A stretch of DNA of 20,086 nucleotides from CAMDMI01 sp036759185 (GCA_036759185.1 DAIOVD010000073.1:1-20086); one strand, 5' to 3'. Counted from the stretch's first letter, positions 1 through 7,224 are shown. Notes: generated by a model not told the origin, from the letters alone. A program made the numbers and translations.

Positions 1-7
1 ACTGTCC

Positions 8-544
8 GTGGGAAAGATGTCGGCACAGGCGACCGATCCCATGACATGGCAGCCAGTTCCGACGGAGACCAATTCAATTCTGGAAACGAGTCCTGAAATA
101 GCGGAAGAGAAAACGCCCGTGAAAAAAGCGGTTTCCGAAATAAAGGAGGTGGTGGCACCGGGTTTCCGGAAAATCAGAATCAGGTTGAAAGTGAAATACG
201 GATCGAAAACTCTGAGTTCAGAATATCTGGAAGGGATTTGTCAGCAAACATCTGAAGCATTCACTCTGGATAAAAATGGATTTGGAACTCTTACGGTTCC
301 CGATTCAACGGAAGAATACACCCTCACTATTCTGTTGAAACCACGTGGTTTTCGGGGATTCCGCACTCAAATGCTGACGATTATTCCGGATAAGCAGAAC
401 TACAAAGTGAAAAGACATGTTTTCGTAAATCAAAGGGTTTATTCCAGAGGATTCATGGTAAGAGATTACCGATATAGTAGGCCATCAACCTGGCAGAAAA
501 TCAAGAACTTTTTAAACCTCGAACCTCCCCGCTACGGACGGTAA
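8..544 (+). CDS. Hypothetical protein, probably C-terminal part of a gene cut by the window edge
   Basis: I do not recognise this protein. The reading frame is open to the left edge, so the true start may lie outside the window; the first possible starts seen are GTG at 8 and ATG at 17. Residues 1-50 are rich in Pro, Glu, Lys and Thr and look like a flexible linker. Residues 52-150 are basic and alternate hydrophobic and polar residues (IRIRLKVKYG, FGTLTVPD, EYTLTILLKPRG), which suggests a small beta-sandwich. The tail (about 150-178) is rich in Arg, Tyr and Trp. There is no signal peptide or membrane segment in the visible part. It ends just before an A/T-rich repeat patch and has no + strand neighbour within 190 bases. 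It may be the C-terminal domain of a longer protein; no function can be assigned. Confidence 0.6.
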   Translation: MGKMSAQATDPMTWQPVPTETNSILETSPEIAEEKTPVKKAVSEIKEVVAPGFRKIRIRLKVKYGSKTLSSEYLEGICQQTSEAFTLDKNGFGTLTVPDSTEEYTLTILLKPRGFRGFRTQMLTIIPDKQNYKVKRHVFVNQRVYSRGFMVRDYRYSRPSTWQKIKNFLNLEPPRYGR

Positions 545-559
545 AATCGAAAGTAAAAA

Positions 560-736
560 GGCATAAATAAAAAGTCAAAGGCCAAAATTCAAAAGTCAAA
601 AATTGGTTACATTTCAGGTCACTTTTCAAAACTCTTAATTCTTCACTTTTCACTCTTAATTCAAATGTGAGTACATTTCCAATCTCTGTATTCCTGTATT
701 TATCATTCATCACTCATAATTCATAACTCATCACTC
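560..736. repeat. A/T-rich patch of short imperfect direct repeats in an intergenic gap
   Basis: The gap between the first two + strand genes is made almost wholly of short, imperfect direct repeats. An AAAGTCAAA word occurs near 571 and 592, ACTCTTAATTC at 631-641 and 652-662, CACTTTTC near 620 and 644, and CATCACTC at 708-715 and 729-736, with CATAATTCATAACTCAT between. Similar arrays of seven-to-ten-base A/T words are commonly seen between genes in Bacteroidota genomes and often give false small proteins of the KSEELRV type. The last repeat copy ends one base before the TTG start of the next gene. No terminator hairpin or clear promoter was found here. Function is unknown. Confidence 0.6.
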
Positions 737-737
737 C

Positions 738-1070
738 TTGAATTCCTCCATCGATACTGGCAATCTGAAAGTTCTTCGTGAGCTGGACTTCACCCTTCCT
801 CACGAAAATCCCAACTGGGATGAGTTGCTTGAAGCCATCACACAACAGGTGGCCTTTATGCTGACAAATAAAACAGAAGCTTTGATGCAGGCGCTGTATC
901 GTCTGGATGTCCGGGAGTTTAAACTGCGTGCCGTCCTTGATCACGAAGCTCCTGAAAAATGGGCAGCTTCCATAGCCCGTCTGATTGTGGAAAGAGAAAA
1001 AGAGCGGCTGATGTGGCGGCAGAAATATGCCGGATTCAATCCGACGGCCGAATCAGAAAGCGCTGAATAA
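738..1070 (+). CDS. Small conserved hypothetical protein
   Basis: A soluble protein of about 110 residues, predicted largely helical in residues 25-100, with no signal peptide. The segment ALMQALYRLDVREFKLRAVL followed by a helix rich in Arg and Glu (LIVEREKERLMWRQKY) resembles, from memory, a small Bacteroidota-specific protein of 75-110 residues that has no known function. The start is uncertain: no ATG precedes the conserved part, so TTG at 738 was taken, directly after the repeat patch. The recognisable part begins near residue 26 (NWDELLEAI). The stop lies one base from the stop of convergent tyrA. The fit to the remembered family rests on pattern only; a profile search would settle it. 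Confidence 0.6.
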   Translation: MNSSIDTGNLKVLRELDFTLPHENPNWDELLEAITQQVAFMLTNKTEALMQALYRLDVREFKLRAVLDHEAPEKWAASIARLIVEREKERLMWRQKYAGFNPTAESESAE

Positions 1071-1071
1071 T

Positions 1072-1959
1072 TTAAGCGGGATTTGATCCTTTGGCGTTCC
1101 GTTCTTTCTGCAGCAAAAGCTCATGGATTTCATTGGCGTGTAAAATGAAAGCCCGCAGTCCGGCTTCGTCTTTTTGTTTGATCAGATCTTTGACCCTTTC
1201 CAGCCGGGAAACAAACCGGTCGATGGCCATGGTGGTTTCCTTCTGATTCTGCATCAGGACGGGCACCCACATGCTGGCCGATGATTTCGCCAGTCGCACC
1301 ATACTTGAAAAACCGGAGCCAGACAGTTCCACCAGTCCTTCAATTTCTTTTTCCATTTCCAGAACTGAAACTCCCAGCGAATAGGAAATGGCATGCGACA
1401 AATGCGAAACGTAGGCGTAACTCCTGTCGTGCACATCGGGAGTGAGAAAAGTGACCTGCATGTTCAGCAACGAAACAAAACGGAGGGCTTCGTCCAGAGC
1501 AAAAGCGGAAGATTTTTCCGATTCGCAAATGATAAAGCGTTTGTTGTCAAACAGCGAATCAAAGGCTGCGGCTGGTCCTGAATTTTCGGTTCCTGCAATT
1601 GGGTGACCCGCTACAAAATTTGTCCTTGCCGGATGATCTGTCACCGAATCGCAGATCCCTTTTTTCGTGCTTCCGGCATCCAGCACGGTTTTCTGTGTTC
1701 CGGATACCAGATTGAGAACAGTGGGCAGAATTCCTGAAATCAGATTCACCGGCAAGGCAATCACCACCAGATCTGCGTTTGAAATGGCTTCTTCGAGGGA
1801 AAGAACTTCGTCAACAATTCCTTCCTGAATGGCAAAACGGGCGTGGTCTTCGTTTGTTTCCACACCAATCCTCCGCACGGATGGGGCCTCTTTTTTTATT
1901 TTCAATGCCATCGATCCGCCAATGAGGCCCAGACCGATGAAGCAGATGGTTTTATTCAT
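1072..1959 (-). CDS. tyrA: Prephenate dehydrogenase (tyrosine biosynthesis)
   Basis: It converts prephenate to 4-hydroxyphenylpyruvate with NAD(P)+, the committed step to tyrosine, in the cytoplasm. The N-terminus holds a Rossmann glycine loop, GLGLIGGS at residues 9-16. The family blocks follow in order: DAGSTKKGI near 94-102, GHPIAGTENSG near 117-127, and the helical dimerisation part with HDRSYAYVSHLSH near 176-188 and SGFSSMVRLAKSSASMWVPV near 214-233. At 295 residues it has the length of a monofunctional enzyme; no chorismate mutase or ACT domain is attached. The start MNKTICF puts the glycine loop in its usual place. It lies 171 bases behind the ATP-cone nuclease gene on the same strand, a gap that may hold its own promoter. 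No other aromatic amino acid gene is in the window. Confidence 0.93.
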   Translation of the reverse strand: MNKTICFIGLGLIGGSMALKIKKEAPSVRRIGVETNEDHARFAIQEGIVDEVLSLEEAISNADLVVIALPVNLISGILPTVLNLVSGTQKTVLDAGSTKKGICDSVTDHPARTNFVAGHPIAGTENSGPAAAFDSLFDNKRFIICESEKSSAFALDEALRFVSLLNMQVTFLTPDVHDRSYAYVSHLSHAISYSLGVSVLEMEKEIEGLVELSGSGFSSMVRLAKSSASMWVPVLMQNQKETTMAIDRFVSRLERVKDLIKQKDEAGLRAFILHANEIHELLLQKERNAKGSNPA

Positions 1960-2101
1960 TGAGTTCGTTTGTATTGCGTTTCAGGAATGTAAGCCGGATT
2001 GAAAAAAAAATAGGAGTGGGAAATCAGATCCACCACAACGGGTCGGGCAAAGATATTTTTTCCGACCGGTATTGTAGACTATTGATCCCGTTTCTTTCTT
2101 C

Positions 2102-2126
2102 GTACCGTCCGTTTGCAGGCCGGTAC
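2102..2126. other. Inverted repeat just after the ATP-cone nuclease gene
   Basis: GTACCG at 2102-2107 pairs with CGGTAC at 2121-2126, and after one mismatch two further G-C pairs extend the stem inward. It starts five bases beyond the stop of the - strand nuclease gene. No run of T follows it on either strand, so it is not a standard intrinsic terminator. A second inverted repeat, GGTCGG 2041-2046 with CCGACC 2062-2067, lies further on toward tyrA. Either could be a weak transcript end or a processing site in the gap before tyrA. Confidence 0.3.
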
Positions 2127-2130
2127 ATTA

Positions 2131-2982
2131 TTATTGGTTGGGAGCAGATTCCTGAATCAGTTCCTGAATTTCCTGCCGGATGCGTGAGAAACGTGGTTCG
2201 GAGACCCCGGCTTTTGCCAGCCAGTGGAGGTTTTGGGAAAGCTCTTTCACCAGCACTACTTCCTTTTCGAGAAGGAATTTTTTTTCGGCAGACGACAATC
2301 CGGAGATGCAGGTGATGGGATACAGTCCGGATTCATCGATCCAATCTTTGAGTCCGGCATTTTTGGGAAAATCCCAACCCAGTAATTTCATTCCCCGGCA
2401 AAGTGCATACGAAATGGCATCATCTGAAAACCGGGCATTGGTGGCAATCCACCCATTGAAATGAAACGACGTATCGGGCAAGAGCTTATTTTCCAGGAGA
2501 TCCTGAAATCGGGAATGAATGTAAAGCGGGATTTTGACATCTACAGTAAATCCGGCCCGGTTGTGGTATTTGCATTCCACCAGCATAATTTCTTTGCCTT
2601 TCCTGCCCAGTACATCCACTTCATGGGTCACACATTTCCCCTGAAGAATTTGTCCGACTTCGACATTAAAACCCTGGTGTGCAAAAAGTGCCGCCACAAA
2701 ACGTTCAAAAGGATAACCGGATGGCCCCAGTTCCATGATGGCTTTTTTTAGTCCAAATCGTGAGGCATGGGATGGGGAAGATTTTTTCAGCAGGGATGTT
2801 GCCATCCGGTATAATTCGCGGGTCGTCATTCCGGGATGAATCTTTTCCCGGATTTTGTAAATGACAGAGTCGATTTCAGCATGTCCGGCTCCCGATCTGG
2901 CCAGTGAGTGGCGGAATTTTTCTTCCGAAAATGCTTCAGGTTTGCCGTTGGCTTTGGTAAGGATCAGTTGGTTAAAATTCAT
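2131..2982 (-). CDS. ATP-cone domain fused to an Mrr/PD-(D/E)XK endonuclease-like domain
   Basis: A predicted nucleotide-responsive nuclease of 283 residues. Residues 5-80 look like an ATP-cone, the nucleotide-binding module of ribonucleotide reductases and NrdR: VTKANG-like start (LTKANGKPEAFSEEKFRHSL), a GMTTRELY helix and GLKKAIMELGPSGYPFE. Residues 85-185 resemble the Mrr-type restriction endonuclease fold. FERFVAALFAHQGF is the usual first helix, HEVDVLG carries the acidic residue, and LVECKYHN carries the E-x-K. The active-site pattern is therefore complete. The C-terminal 80 residues are helical and unassigned. The start at 2982 is preferred because the longer in-frame start (3048) adds residues unlike an ATP-cone and would overlap the DUF1003 gene. 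DUF1003 lies 43 bases upstream, so co-transcription is likely. There is no methylase nearby. The substrate is unknown; defence and repair are both possible. Confidence 0.75.
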   Translation of the reverse strand: MNFNQLILTKANGKPEAFSEEKFRHSLARSGAGHAEIDSVIYKIREKIHPGMTTRELYRMATSLLKKSSPSHASRFGLKKAIMELGPSGYPFERFVAALFAHQGFNVEVGQILQGKCVTHEVDVLGRKGKEIMLVECKYHNRAGFTVDVKIPLYIHSRFQDLLENKLLPDTSFHFNGWIATNARFSDDAISYALCRGMKLLGWDFPKNAGLKDWIDESGLYPITCISGLSSAEKKFLLEKEVVLVKELSQNLHWLAKAGVSEPRFSRIRQEIQELIQESAPNQ

Positions 2983-3025
2983 GCATCTTTCACATCCAGC
3001 TCGAAATCTAACAGATACGAACCAA

Positions 3026-3601
3026 TCATGTCTCCGACTTTTTATCAAGGGTTGAATTCATTCGGGTTTTCAATTGTTTGAGTATTTCATTCATCATTTC
3101 CAGTTGCCTTTCCTGTGTGTCAAAAAGGGATTTCAGCTGTTCTTCCAGAAGCAGATCCATTTTCTGGTGCAGGCTCCGGATCTGCATTTCGGCTTTGAGA
3201 TTGATGAGGTAGTCGTTTTCGCTTTGCATACGGTCCTTTTCTTCCTGACGGTTCTGGCTCATCATGATCACCGGTGCCTGAAGGGCAGCAATGCAGGACA
3301 AAATCAGGTTCATAAGAATAAAAGGGTAGGGGTCAAATTTGAAGATTCCCATCGCAATGGAATTGAATGCAATCCAGATCACCAGAACAACACCAAACAG
3401 GATGATGAATTTCCAGCTTCCACCAAATCGGGCTACCTTATCTGAAACTTTCTGACCGGCTGTAAGGATTTCTTCCGGAGGATGAAGAAGGTTGTGGATG
3501 ATGAGTTCTTCCTCTTTGATTGTATCTTCTACAATCTGATGCAGTTTTTTCAGTTGCAGATTTTCTTCAGACTGAAGGGTTTTGTTTGATTCAGTGTTCA
3601 T
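3026..3601 (-). CDS. DUF1003 family membrane protein
   Basis: A 191-residue protein of the DUF1003 family, whose biochemical role is not known. After a helical cytoplasmic segment come two membrane helices, at about 63-86 (GSWKFIILFGVVLVIWIAFN) and 93-112 (PFILMNLILSCIAALQAP). The family signature continues as MMSQNRQEEKDR and then DYLINLKAEMQI. The C-terminal 65 residues are strongly charged and probably form a coiled coil. Length and motif order agree with the family. The ATG at 3601 is the only reasonable start before the helices. A hairpin with a T run on this strand lies only about 21 bases upstream of the start. The ATP-cone nuclease gene follows after 43 bases, which suggests one transcript. 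Confidence 0.88.
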   Translation of the reverse strand: MNTESNKTLQSEENLQLKKLHQIVEDTIKEEELIIHNLLHPPEEILTAGQKVSDKVARFGGSWKFIILFGVVLVIWIAFNSIAMGIFKFDPYPFILMNLILSCIAALQAPVIMMSQNRQEEKDRMQSENDYLINLKAEMQIRSLHQKMDLLLEEQLKSLFDTQERQLEMMNEILKQLKTRMNSTLDKKSET

Positions 3602-4125
3602 TTCATTCGGATAATGGCATGGAAAAAAGCATCCCGGAGGCCAGGATGCTTTTACTTTTTTTTGCGTTGAAAATGATTTCGTTCGTTCAGGCCACAGTGC
3701 CTGTATTATTCGATTCTGGTTTGGAAACCGTAATATCCAGATTCCGGTCGGTATTGGATTTCAGGTGACAAACAATCCCCAGGGATGTCTTTGGTCTGGT
3801 TTCTTCTACTTTCCGGGTCTTTCAATTCCGGCTGCTTTAACAATGGCAAAGCTGATAGTTTCGCCAGCGGATGTTGTTACAGGGTTGTCAGAATAATTCA
3901 CAGAATTTACGGTTTCTCTTTGGTTGGTTTTCCATTAAGAACCGCGGTATCCGGTGAAAAGCAGATGATCACCATTAAAAGTTCCCCTTCATATTGGTTA
4001 GTAGGGAATGTGACATGCCCACTTAGGACTGTATTCCGGTTGGCAATCGATTCAAGGGTTTAAATGAAAACTTGGTTGAATGATGCAGGAATGCTTCAAC
4101 CGAATCTACCAGAAACAAACACAAC
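3602..4125. other. Gene-free gap of about 520 bases
   Basis: This stretch separates the divergent DUF1003 (-) and T9SS-cargo (+) genes. It begins with the hairpin described separately. An 8-base palindrome ACCGCGGT lies at 3941-3948. An inverted repeat GGTTGAA (4074-4080) / TTCAACC (4095-4101) lies in the leader of the following gene. The word TTGGTTAGTAG at 3994-4004 recurs at 6110-6120 before fecR. The longest open frame (3785-4063, +) has no recognisable domain and unconvincing composition. I see no tRNA or known riboswitch. The length would fit two divergent promoters plus perhaps a small RNA, but no clear promoter could be read. Confidence 0.5.
3624..3664. terminator. Hairpin with T tracts on both sides, in the DUF1003 leader
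   Basis: AAAAGCATCC (3625-3634) pairs perfectly with GGATGCTTTT (3644-3653) around a 9-base loop. On the + strand a run of T follows (3656-3663); on the - strand six T follow the stem. The structure can therefore act as an intrinsic terminator in both directions. It stands about 21 bases before the DUF1003 start codon, too close for a promoter to fit between, so a DUF1003 transcript should contain it as a possible attenuator. On the + strand it would end antisense transcription leaving the DUF1003 region. Confidence 0.65.
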
Positions 4126-6015
4126 ATGAAAATGAGCGCATTACGGACTGGCTTTCTGGCCATGTTCCTGTGGACCGTTTACGCATCGGCTTTTGCTGCC
4201 ACCATCACTCAACCTATTCTGATGGAACAGAATTTTCCGAATGCCACCATTTGCCAGAAATCTTCCTTCCGGGTGAAATTTGACCACGCCGGATTCATAT
4301 TCGACAATGTTTTTACGGTCGAGATGGCGGAAAACGGGGATTTCTCCAATCCTGCTTCCGTTTATACGATGGTCGGTTCGTTGGCTCAGGCGGGTTCTGC
4401 ACCCAATGCCATCGTTTCTGTGACCTTTCCGGCCAATGTTCCGGCTGGAAACAATTATCGTTTCCGGATGAAAGGCTCCAGTCCTCTTACGTACAGCAGT
4501 GGATTAAATCAATTTCCGGTTGCCATCTCCACGCCTCCTCCTTTTGATACTCTCACTTTTCCAACGGGTTATTGGAAAGGAAATTTTTACCGCTGGACGC
4601 CCACCACGCCGGATGTCATTGCTGATGGCAATACCCAGGATATTTTCAATGCTGATAATTACCTGGGCTACATCACAGAGGACACATTGGCTTTCGATTT
4701 CAACTGGGGCAACGGTGGGCCTGTCCCGGGAATTCTGCCGGATACCAATAAAGTATGTGGTACAATGAGTGATTTCTTTTCCATCCGCATGATGCGCCGG
4801 ATCAATTTTGAGGCAGGCTACTATGTATTCGGCGGTGGAGCCGATGATGGATTCCGTCTGAGTATTGACGGCGGAGCAACCTGGCTCATTGATTTTTGGT
4901 CTGATCATCAGATGCTGGGCAAAATGCACAACGATGGTTGTGGTGTATTTATACCGGAAGGTCCCCGAAATGTAGTGGCTGAATACTATGAAAACCGGAC
5001 TGATTCCCGTTTCAGGGTGATCATCAAACGAACAGGTGACCCGGCAGCCAACCCTTTGAAAATTACAAGTCCGGCCGAAGGAGCAACTATATGTGTGAGT
5101 TCGGCTCCTTTTCAACTGCAGTCAAACGCACAGGGTGGTTTTCAATGGTCAGGTCCGGGTGTTAGTGCCAACGGAATGTTCAATCCTGCAGCAGCAGGAC
5201 TTGGCTTCAAGACTCTCAACTATGAAACGGGTTTCGCTGCATTTGGAAGTAACTGTCTGAAAGCAACTTCCATTACAATCCAGATAGTTCCGGGTGCTTC
5301 AGCTGAATTTACCGGACTTGATTCGGCATATTGTCAATCTTCTGACACCATCAAACTTATCCCGAAAACGAGCGGCGGTAGTTTTTTTGGTCCGGGAGTT
5401 TCAGGATCATCTTTTGTCGCATCGGTTTTGAATGCAGGATCCTATAAAATAGGATATGCACTCGATCCAGGTTTGGGATGCGGTGGCGATTCGGTTACCA
5501 AATCAGTGGAAATCAAACAAAGTCCGGATGCCAGTTTCACAGGACTGCCGGATTCGGTGTTCAAAGATTCGGAAAATATCGTGTTGCAACCACAGACTGC
5601 TGGTGGTGTTTTTGCCGGAGAAGGTGTGATTTCGGTGAGTAAACAATGGATTCCGTCCGTGCTTCCCGCTGGTGAGTATCCTATTTCGTATACGGTATCT
5701 CAGGATGGTTGCACAGCAATCTATTCCTGGACCGTCCGTCTTCTCGATTATGTAAAACCAGAGCTTGTGATCCCGAACCTGATCACAGCCAACGGTGATG
5801 CACTGAATGCCGATTGGCGGGTGGAAGGCCTGGATGCCGGTGCAAGGGTTCAGATTTTTGACCGCTGGGGATCAGAAGTCTACAAAGGAACAGCAACCGG
5901 TGAACAGGTATGGACAGGAAATGGAGCTGGTAAAGGCGGATTGTTTTTCTATGTGTTGGAGCATCCGACAAACGGACGGACATGGACTGGTTGGTTGCAA
6001 ATGGTGAGTGAATAA
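4126..6015 (+). CDS. Secreted PA14-like / Ig-like repeat protein with T9SS type-B sorting domain
   Basis: A 629-residue secreted protein. Residues 1-24 form a signal peptide ending ASAFAA. Residues 25-135 look like an Ig-like domain (VTFPANVPAGNNYRFRM). Residues 145-302 resemble a PA14 domain, often carbohydrate-binding: GYWKGNFYRW, GYYVFGGGADDGFRLSIDGG with the DDG at 240-242, WLIDFW and NVVAEYYEN. Three divergent repeats follow (about 315-390, 395-465, 468-540), each with an F-x-G-x-G-V core and an AG.Y.I.Y strand, typical of Bacteroidota surface proteins. Residues 545-629 match the gliding-motility-associated (CHU_C) sorting domain, from LVIPNLITANGDALN through IFDRWGSEVYKG to GWLQMVSE at the end. 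It should pass the outer membrane by T9SS. It precedes fecR by 147 bases and may bind the same glycan, but no catalytic residues were recognised. Confidence 0.85.
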   Translation: MKMSALRTGFLAMFLWTVYASAFAATITQPILMEQNFPNATICQKSSFRVKFDHAGFIFDNVFTVEMAENGDFSNPASVYTMVGSLAQAGSAPNAIVSVTFPANVPAGNNYRFRMKGSSPLTYSSGLNQFPVAISTPPPFDTLTFPTGYWKGNFYRWTPTTPDVIADGNTQDIFNADNYLGYITEDTLAFDFNWGNGGPVPGILPDTNKVCGTMSDFFSIRMMRRINFEAGYYVFGGGADDGFRLSIDGGATWLIDFWSDHQMLGKMHNDGCGVFIPEGPRNVVAEYYENRTDSRFRVIIKRTGDPAANPLKITSPAEGATICVSSAPFQLQSNAQGGFQWSGPGVSANGMFNPAAAGLGFKTLNYETGFAAFGSNCLKATSITIQIVPGASAEFTGLDSAYCQSSDTIKLIPKTSGGSFFGPGVSGSSFVASVLNAGSYKIGYALDPGLGCGGDSVTKSVEIKQSPDASFTGLPDSVFKDSENIVLQPQTAGGVFAGEGVISVSKQWIPSVLPAGEYPISYTVSQDGCTAIYSWTVRLLDYVKPELVIPNLITANGDALNADWRVEGLDAGARVQIFDRWGSEVYKGTATGEQVWTGNGAGKGGLFFYVLEHPTNGRTWTGWLQMVSE

Positions 6016-6070
6016 ATGAAACCTTTTCCTTTTATTCGGGCCTCAAAACCGTGTCGGGTTCCGGCAGTTA

Positions 6071-6101
6071 TTTGTAATCGTGGTTCTCAGGCATATTTTT
6101 T
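6071..6101 (+). promoter_or_regulatory. Candidate promoter of the fecR-sus operon
   Basis: TTTG at 6071-6074 and TATTTTTT at 6094-6101 are 19 bases apart. They match the Bacteroidota housekeeping sigma pattern (TTTG near -33, TAnnTTTG near -7) except for the last base. Transcription would begin near 6108 and leave a leader of about 55 bases before fecR. The A/T-rich context makes chance matches likely, and an ECF-type promoter elsewhere cannot be excluded. Confidence 0.3.
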
Positions 6102-6162
6102 AAAAAATTTTGGTTAGTAGAATTTGCAGTAATCCTCTTTCGTCTGAATCAATAATCAAACT

Positions 6163-7182
6163 ATGAGTATGCAAAACTCAACCGAATATTTCCTTTCCCA
6201 GGAAAGTTTTAAAAACTGGGTCCTCGGCCAAAACGAGGAGGATTGCCGGTATTGGGATGCCTGGATGAACGAAAATCCGGATCAAATGCCTGCTGCGGTT
6301 TTAGCAGCCCAGATTTACACTGGATTACAAAGTGGAAAATCAGACATCAGCCAACAGGAAATACAGTCTGAATGGCTTAAGCTGAAGTCCAGAATAGAGG
6401 ACAGTAAGCAAAACAAAGCCGGCAAACAGGTTTTCCTGGGAACATGGTGGAAATCGATTGCTGCTACATTTATTCTCGCCGGCGGTATCTGGCTCACGTA
6501 TTTTCTGATGACACCAGCCACAGAAAATTATGCCACCGATTTTACCAACAAGAAAACCATCGTTCTTTCAGACGGTACGGAAATTATCCTGAACGCCAAT
6601 TCGGTTCTGACAACCAGGAATAGCTGGCGCTTTGCCGTTCCACGCGAAATCTGGCTGGAAGGGGAGGCCTACTTCAATGTAAAGTCTCATCCGAACACAC
6701 CTGAACTGAAACAGTTTGTGGTTCATACAAAAGATCTGGATGTGCGTGTTGTCGGAACCCAGTTCAATGTCAACACCCGTAAAAACGCAACCCGTGTTTT
6801 CCTGGATGAAGGAAAGGTTCAGCTTTCGTTGAAAGAAAATCTGGATAAAAACATCGTGGTGATGAATCCCGGAGATTTTGTTGGGTATTCCAGTGTGGAA
6901 AAAAACAAAAAGGAAATACGCAAAAACATCGAAGCTGAAGCCATCACTTCATGGAGGGCTGGTTACTATACCTTCAATCACACTCCGTTAAGTGAGGTCA
7001 TTGAACTGGTAGAAGCTACCCACGGCATCAAGATTAAAGTGGCCAATCCTGCTCTGTTGAAAGAAACAGTGACAGGGAAGATTCCCAATGATAACATCAA
7101 TGATCTGGTGAAGTCGATGTCCCGACTGTTCAACCTCAGCTATACCATGAAGGGATCCGAGCTGATCCTCAAGGAAAAATAG
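6163..7182 (+). CDS. FecR-family anti-sigma factor
   Basis: An inner-membrane anti-sigma regulator of 339 residues that should sense the loaded SusC transporter and control an ECF sigma factor. Residues 1-60 form the cytoplasmic sigma-binding part, with FKNWVLGQNEEDCRYWDAWM typical of the family. One membrane helix lies at about 95-115. The periplasmic FecR domain spans about 122-219, with the blocks TIVLSDGTEIILNANSVL, REIWLEGEAYFNV, VRVVGTQFNVN and VFLDEGKVQL. A DUF4974/STN-like C-terminus (about 267-336) contains FNHTPLSEVIELVEATHGIK. Length and order are normal. susC, which carries the matching STN domain, follows after 88 bases. Normally an ECF sigma gene stands directly before fecR; here the T9SS-cargo gene occupies that place. 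Confidence 0.93.
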   Translation: MSMQNSTEYFLSQESFKNWVLGQNEEDCRYWDAWMNENPDQMPAAVLAAQIYTGLQSGKSDISQQEIQSEWLKLKSRIEDSKQNKAGKQVFLGTWWKSIAATFILAGGIWLTYFLMTPATENYATDFTNKKTIVLSDGTEIILNANSVLTTRNSWRFAVPREIWLEGEAYFNVKSHPNTPELKQFVVHTKDLDVRVVGTQFNVNTRKNATRVFLDEGKVQLSLKENLDKNIVVMNPGDFVGYSSVEKNKKEIRKNIEAEAITSWRAGYYTFNHTPLSEVIELVEATHGIKIKVANPALLKETVTGKIPNDNINDLVKSMSRLFNLSYTMKGSELILKEK

Positions 7183-7195
7183 CATTTCTCTTTGC

Positions 7196-7224
7196 TGTCC
7201 GTCTTTAACACCAACAAGCGGACA
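7196..7224 (+). other. Small hairpin between fecR and susC
   Basis: TGTCCG (7196-7201) can pair with CGGACA (7219-7224) around a 17-base loop, and CCCCTTTT follows. A six-pair stem with a long loop is weak. It could act as a processing site or a leaky terminator that lets susC be expressed at a different level from fecR, or it may be chance. Confidence 0.25.

Noticed and set aside
501..713. 70-residue open frame on the - strand (FELRVKSEELRVLK type)
   Set aside because: It is a translation of the A/T repeat patch and overlaps the end of the first gene; this low-complexity type is a known false call.
2011..2040. Terminator before tyrA suggested by the run of nine T on the - strand (2002-2010)
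   Set aside because: Only a four-to-five-pair stem (GTGG/CCAC) can be drawn before it, too weak to call.
1959..2315. 118-residue + strand frame covering the tyrA upstream gap
   Set aside because: It runs antisense into the nuclease gene, has no domain, and is rich in unusual residue runs.
2983..3048. Longer N-terminus for the ATP-cone nuclease starting at 3048
   Set aside because: The extra 22 residues are unlike an ATP-cone start and overlap the DUF1003 gene; the ATG at 2982 fits the domain.
3785..4063. 92-residue + strand frame in the large gap
   Set aside because: No domain, no clean signal peptide, Cys-rich and of non-coding-like composition; no upstream signals.
4504..5115. 203-residue - strand frame opposite the T9SS-cargo gene
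   Set aside because: It is the antisense shadow of a well-supported secreted protein and shows no family features.
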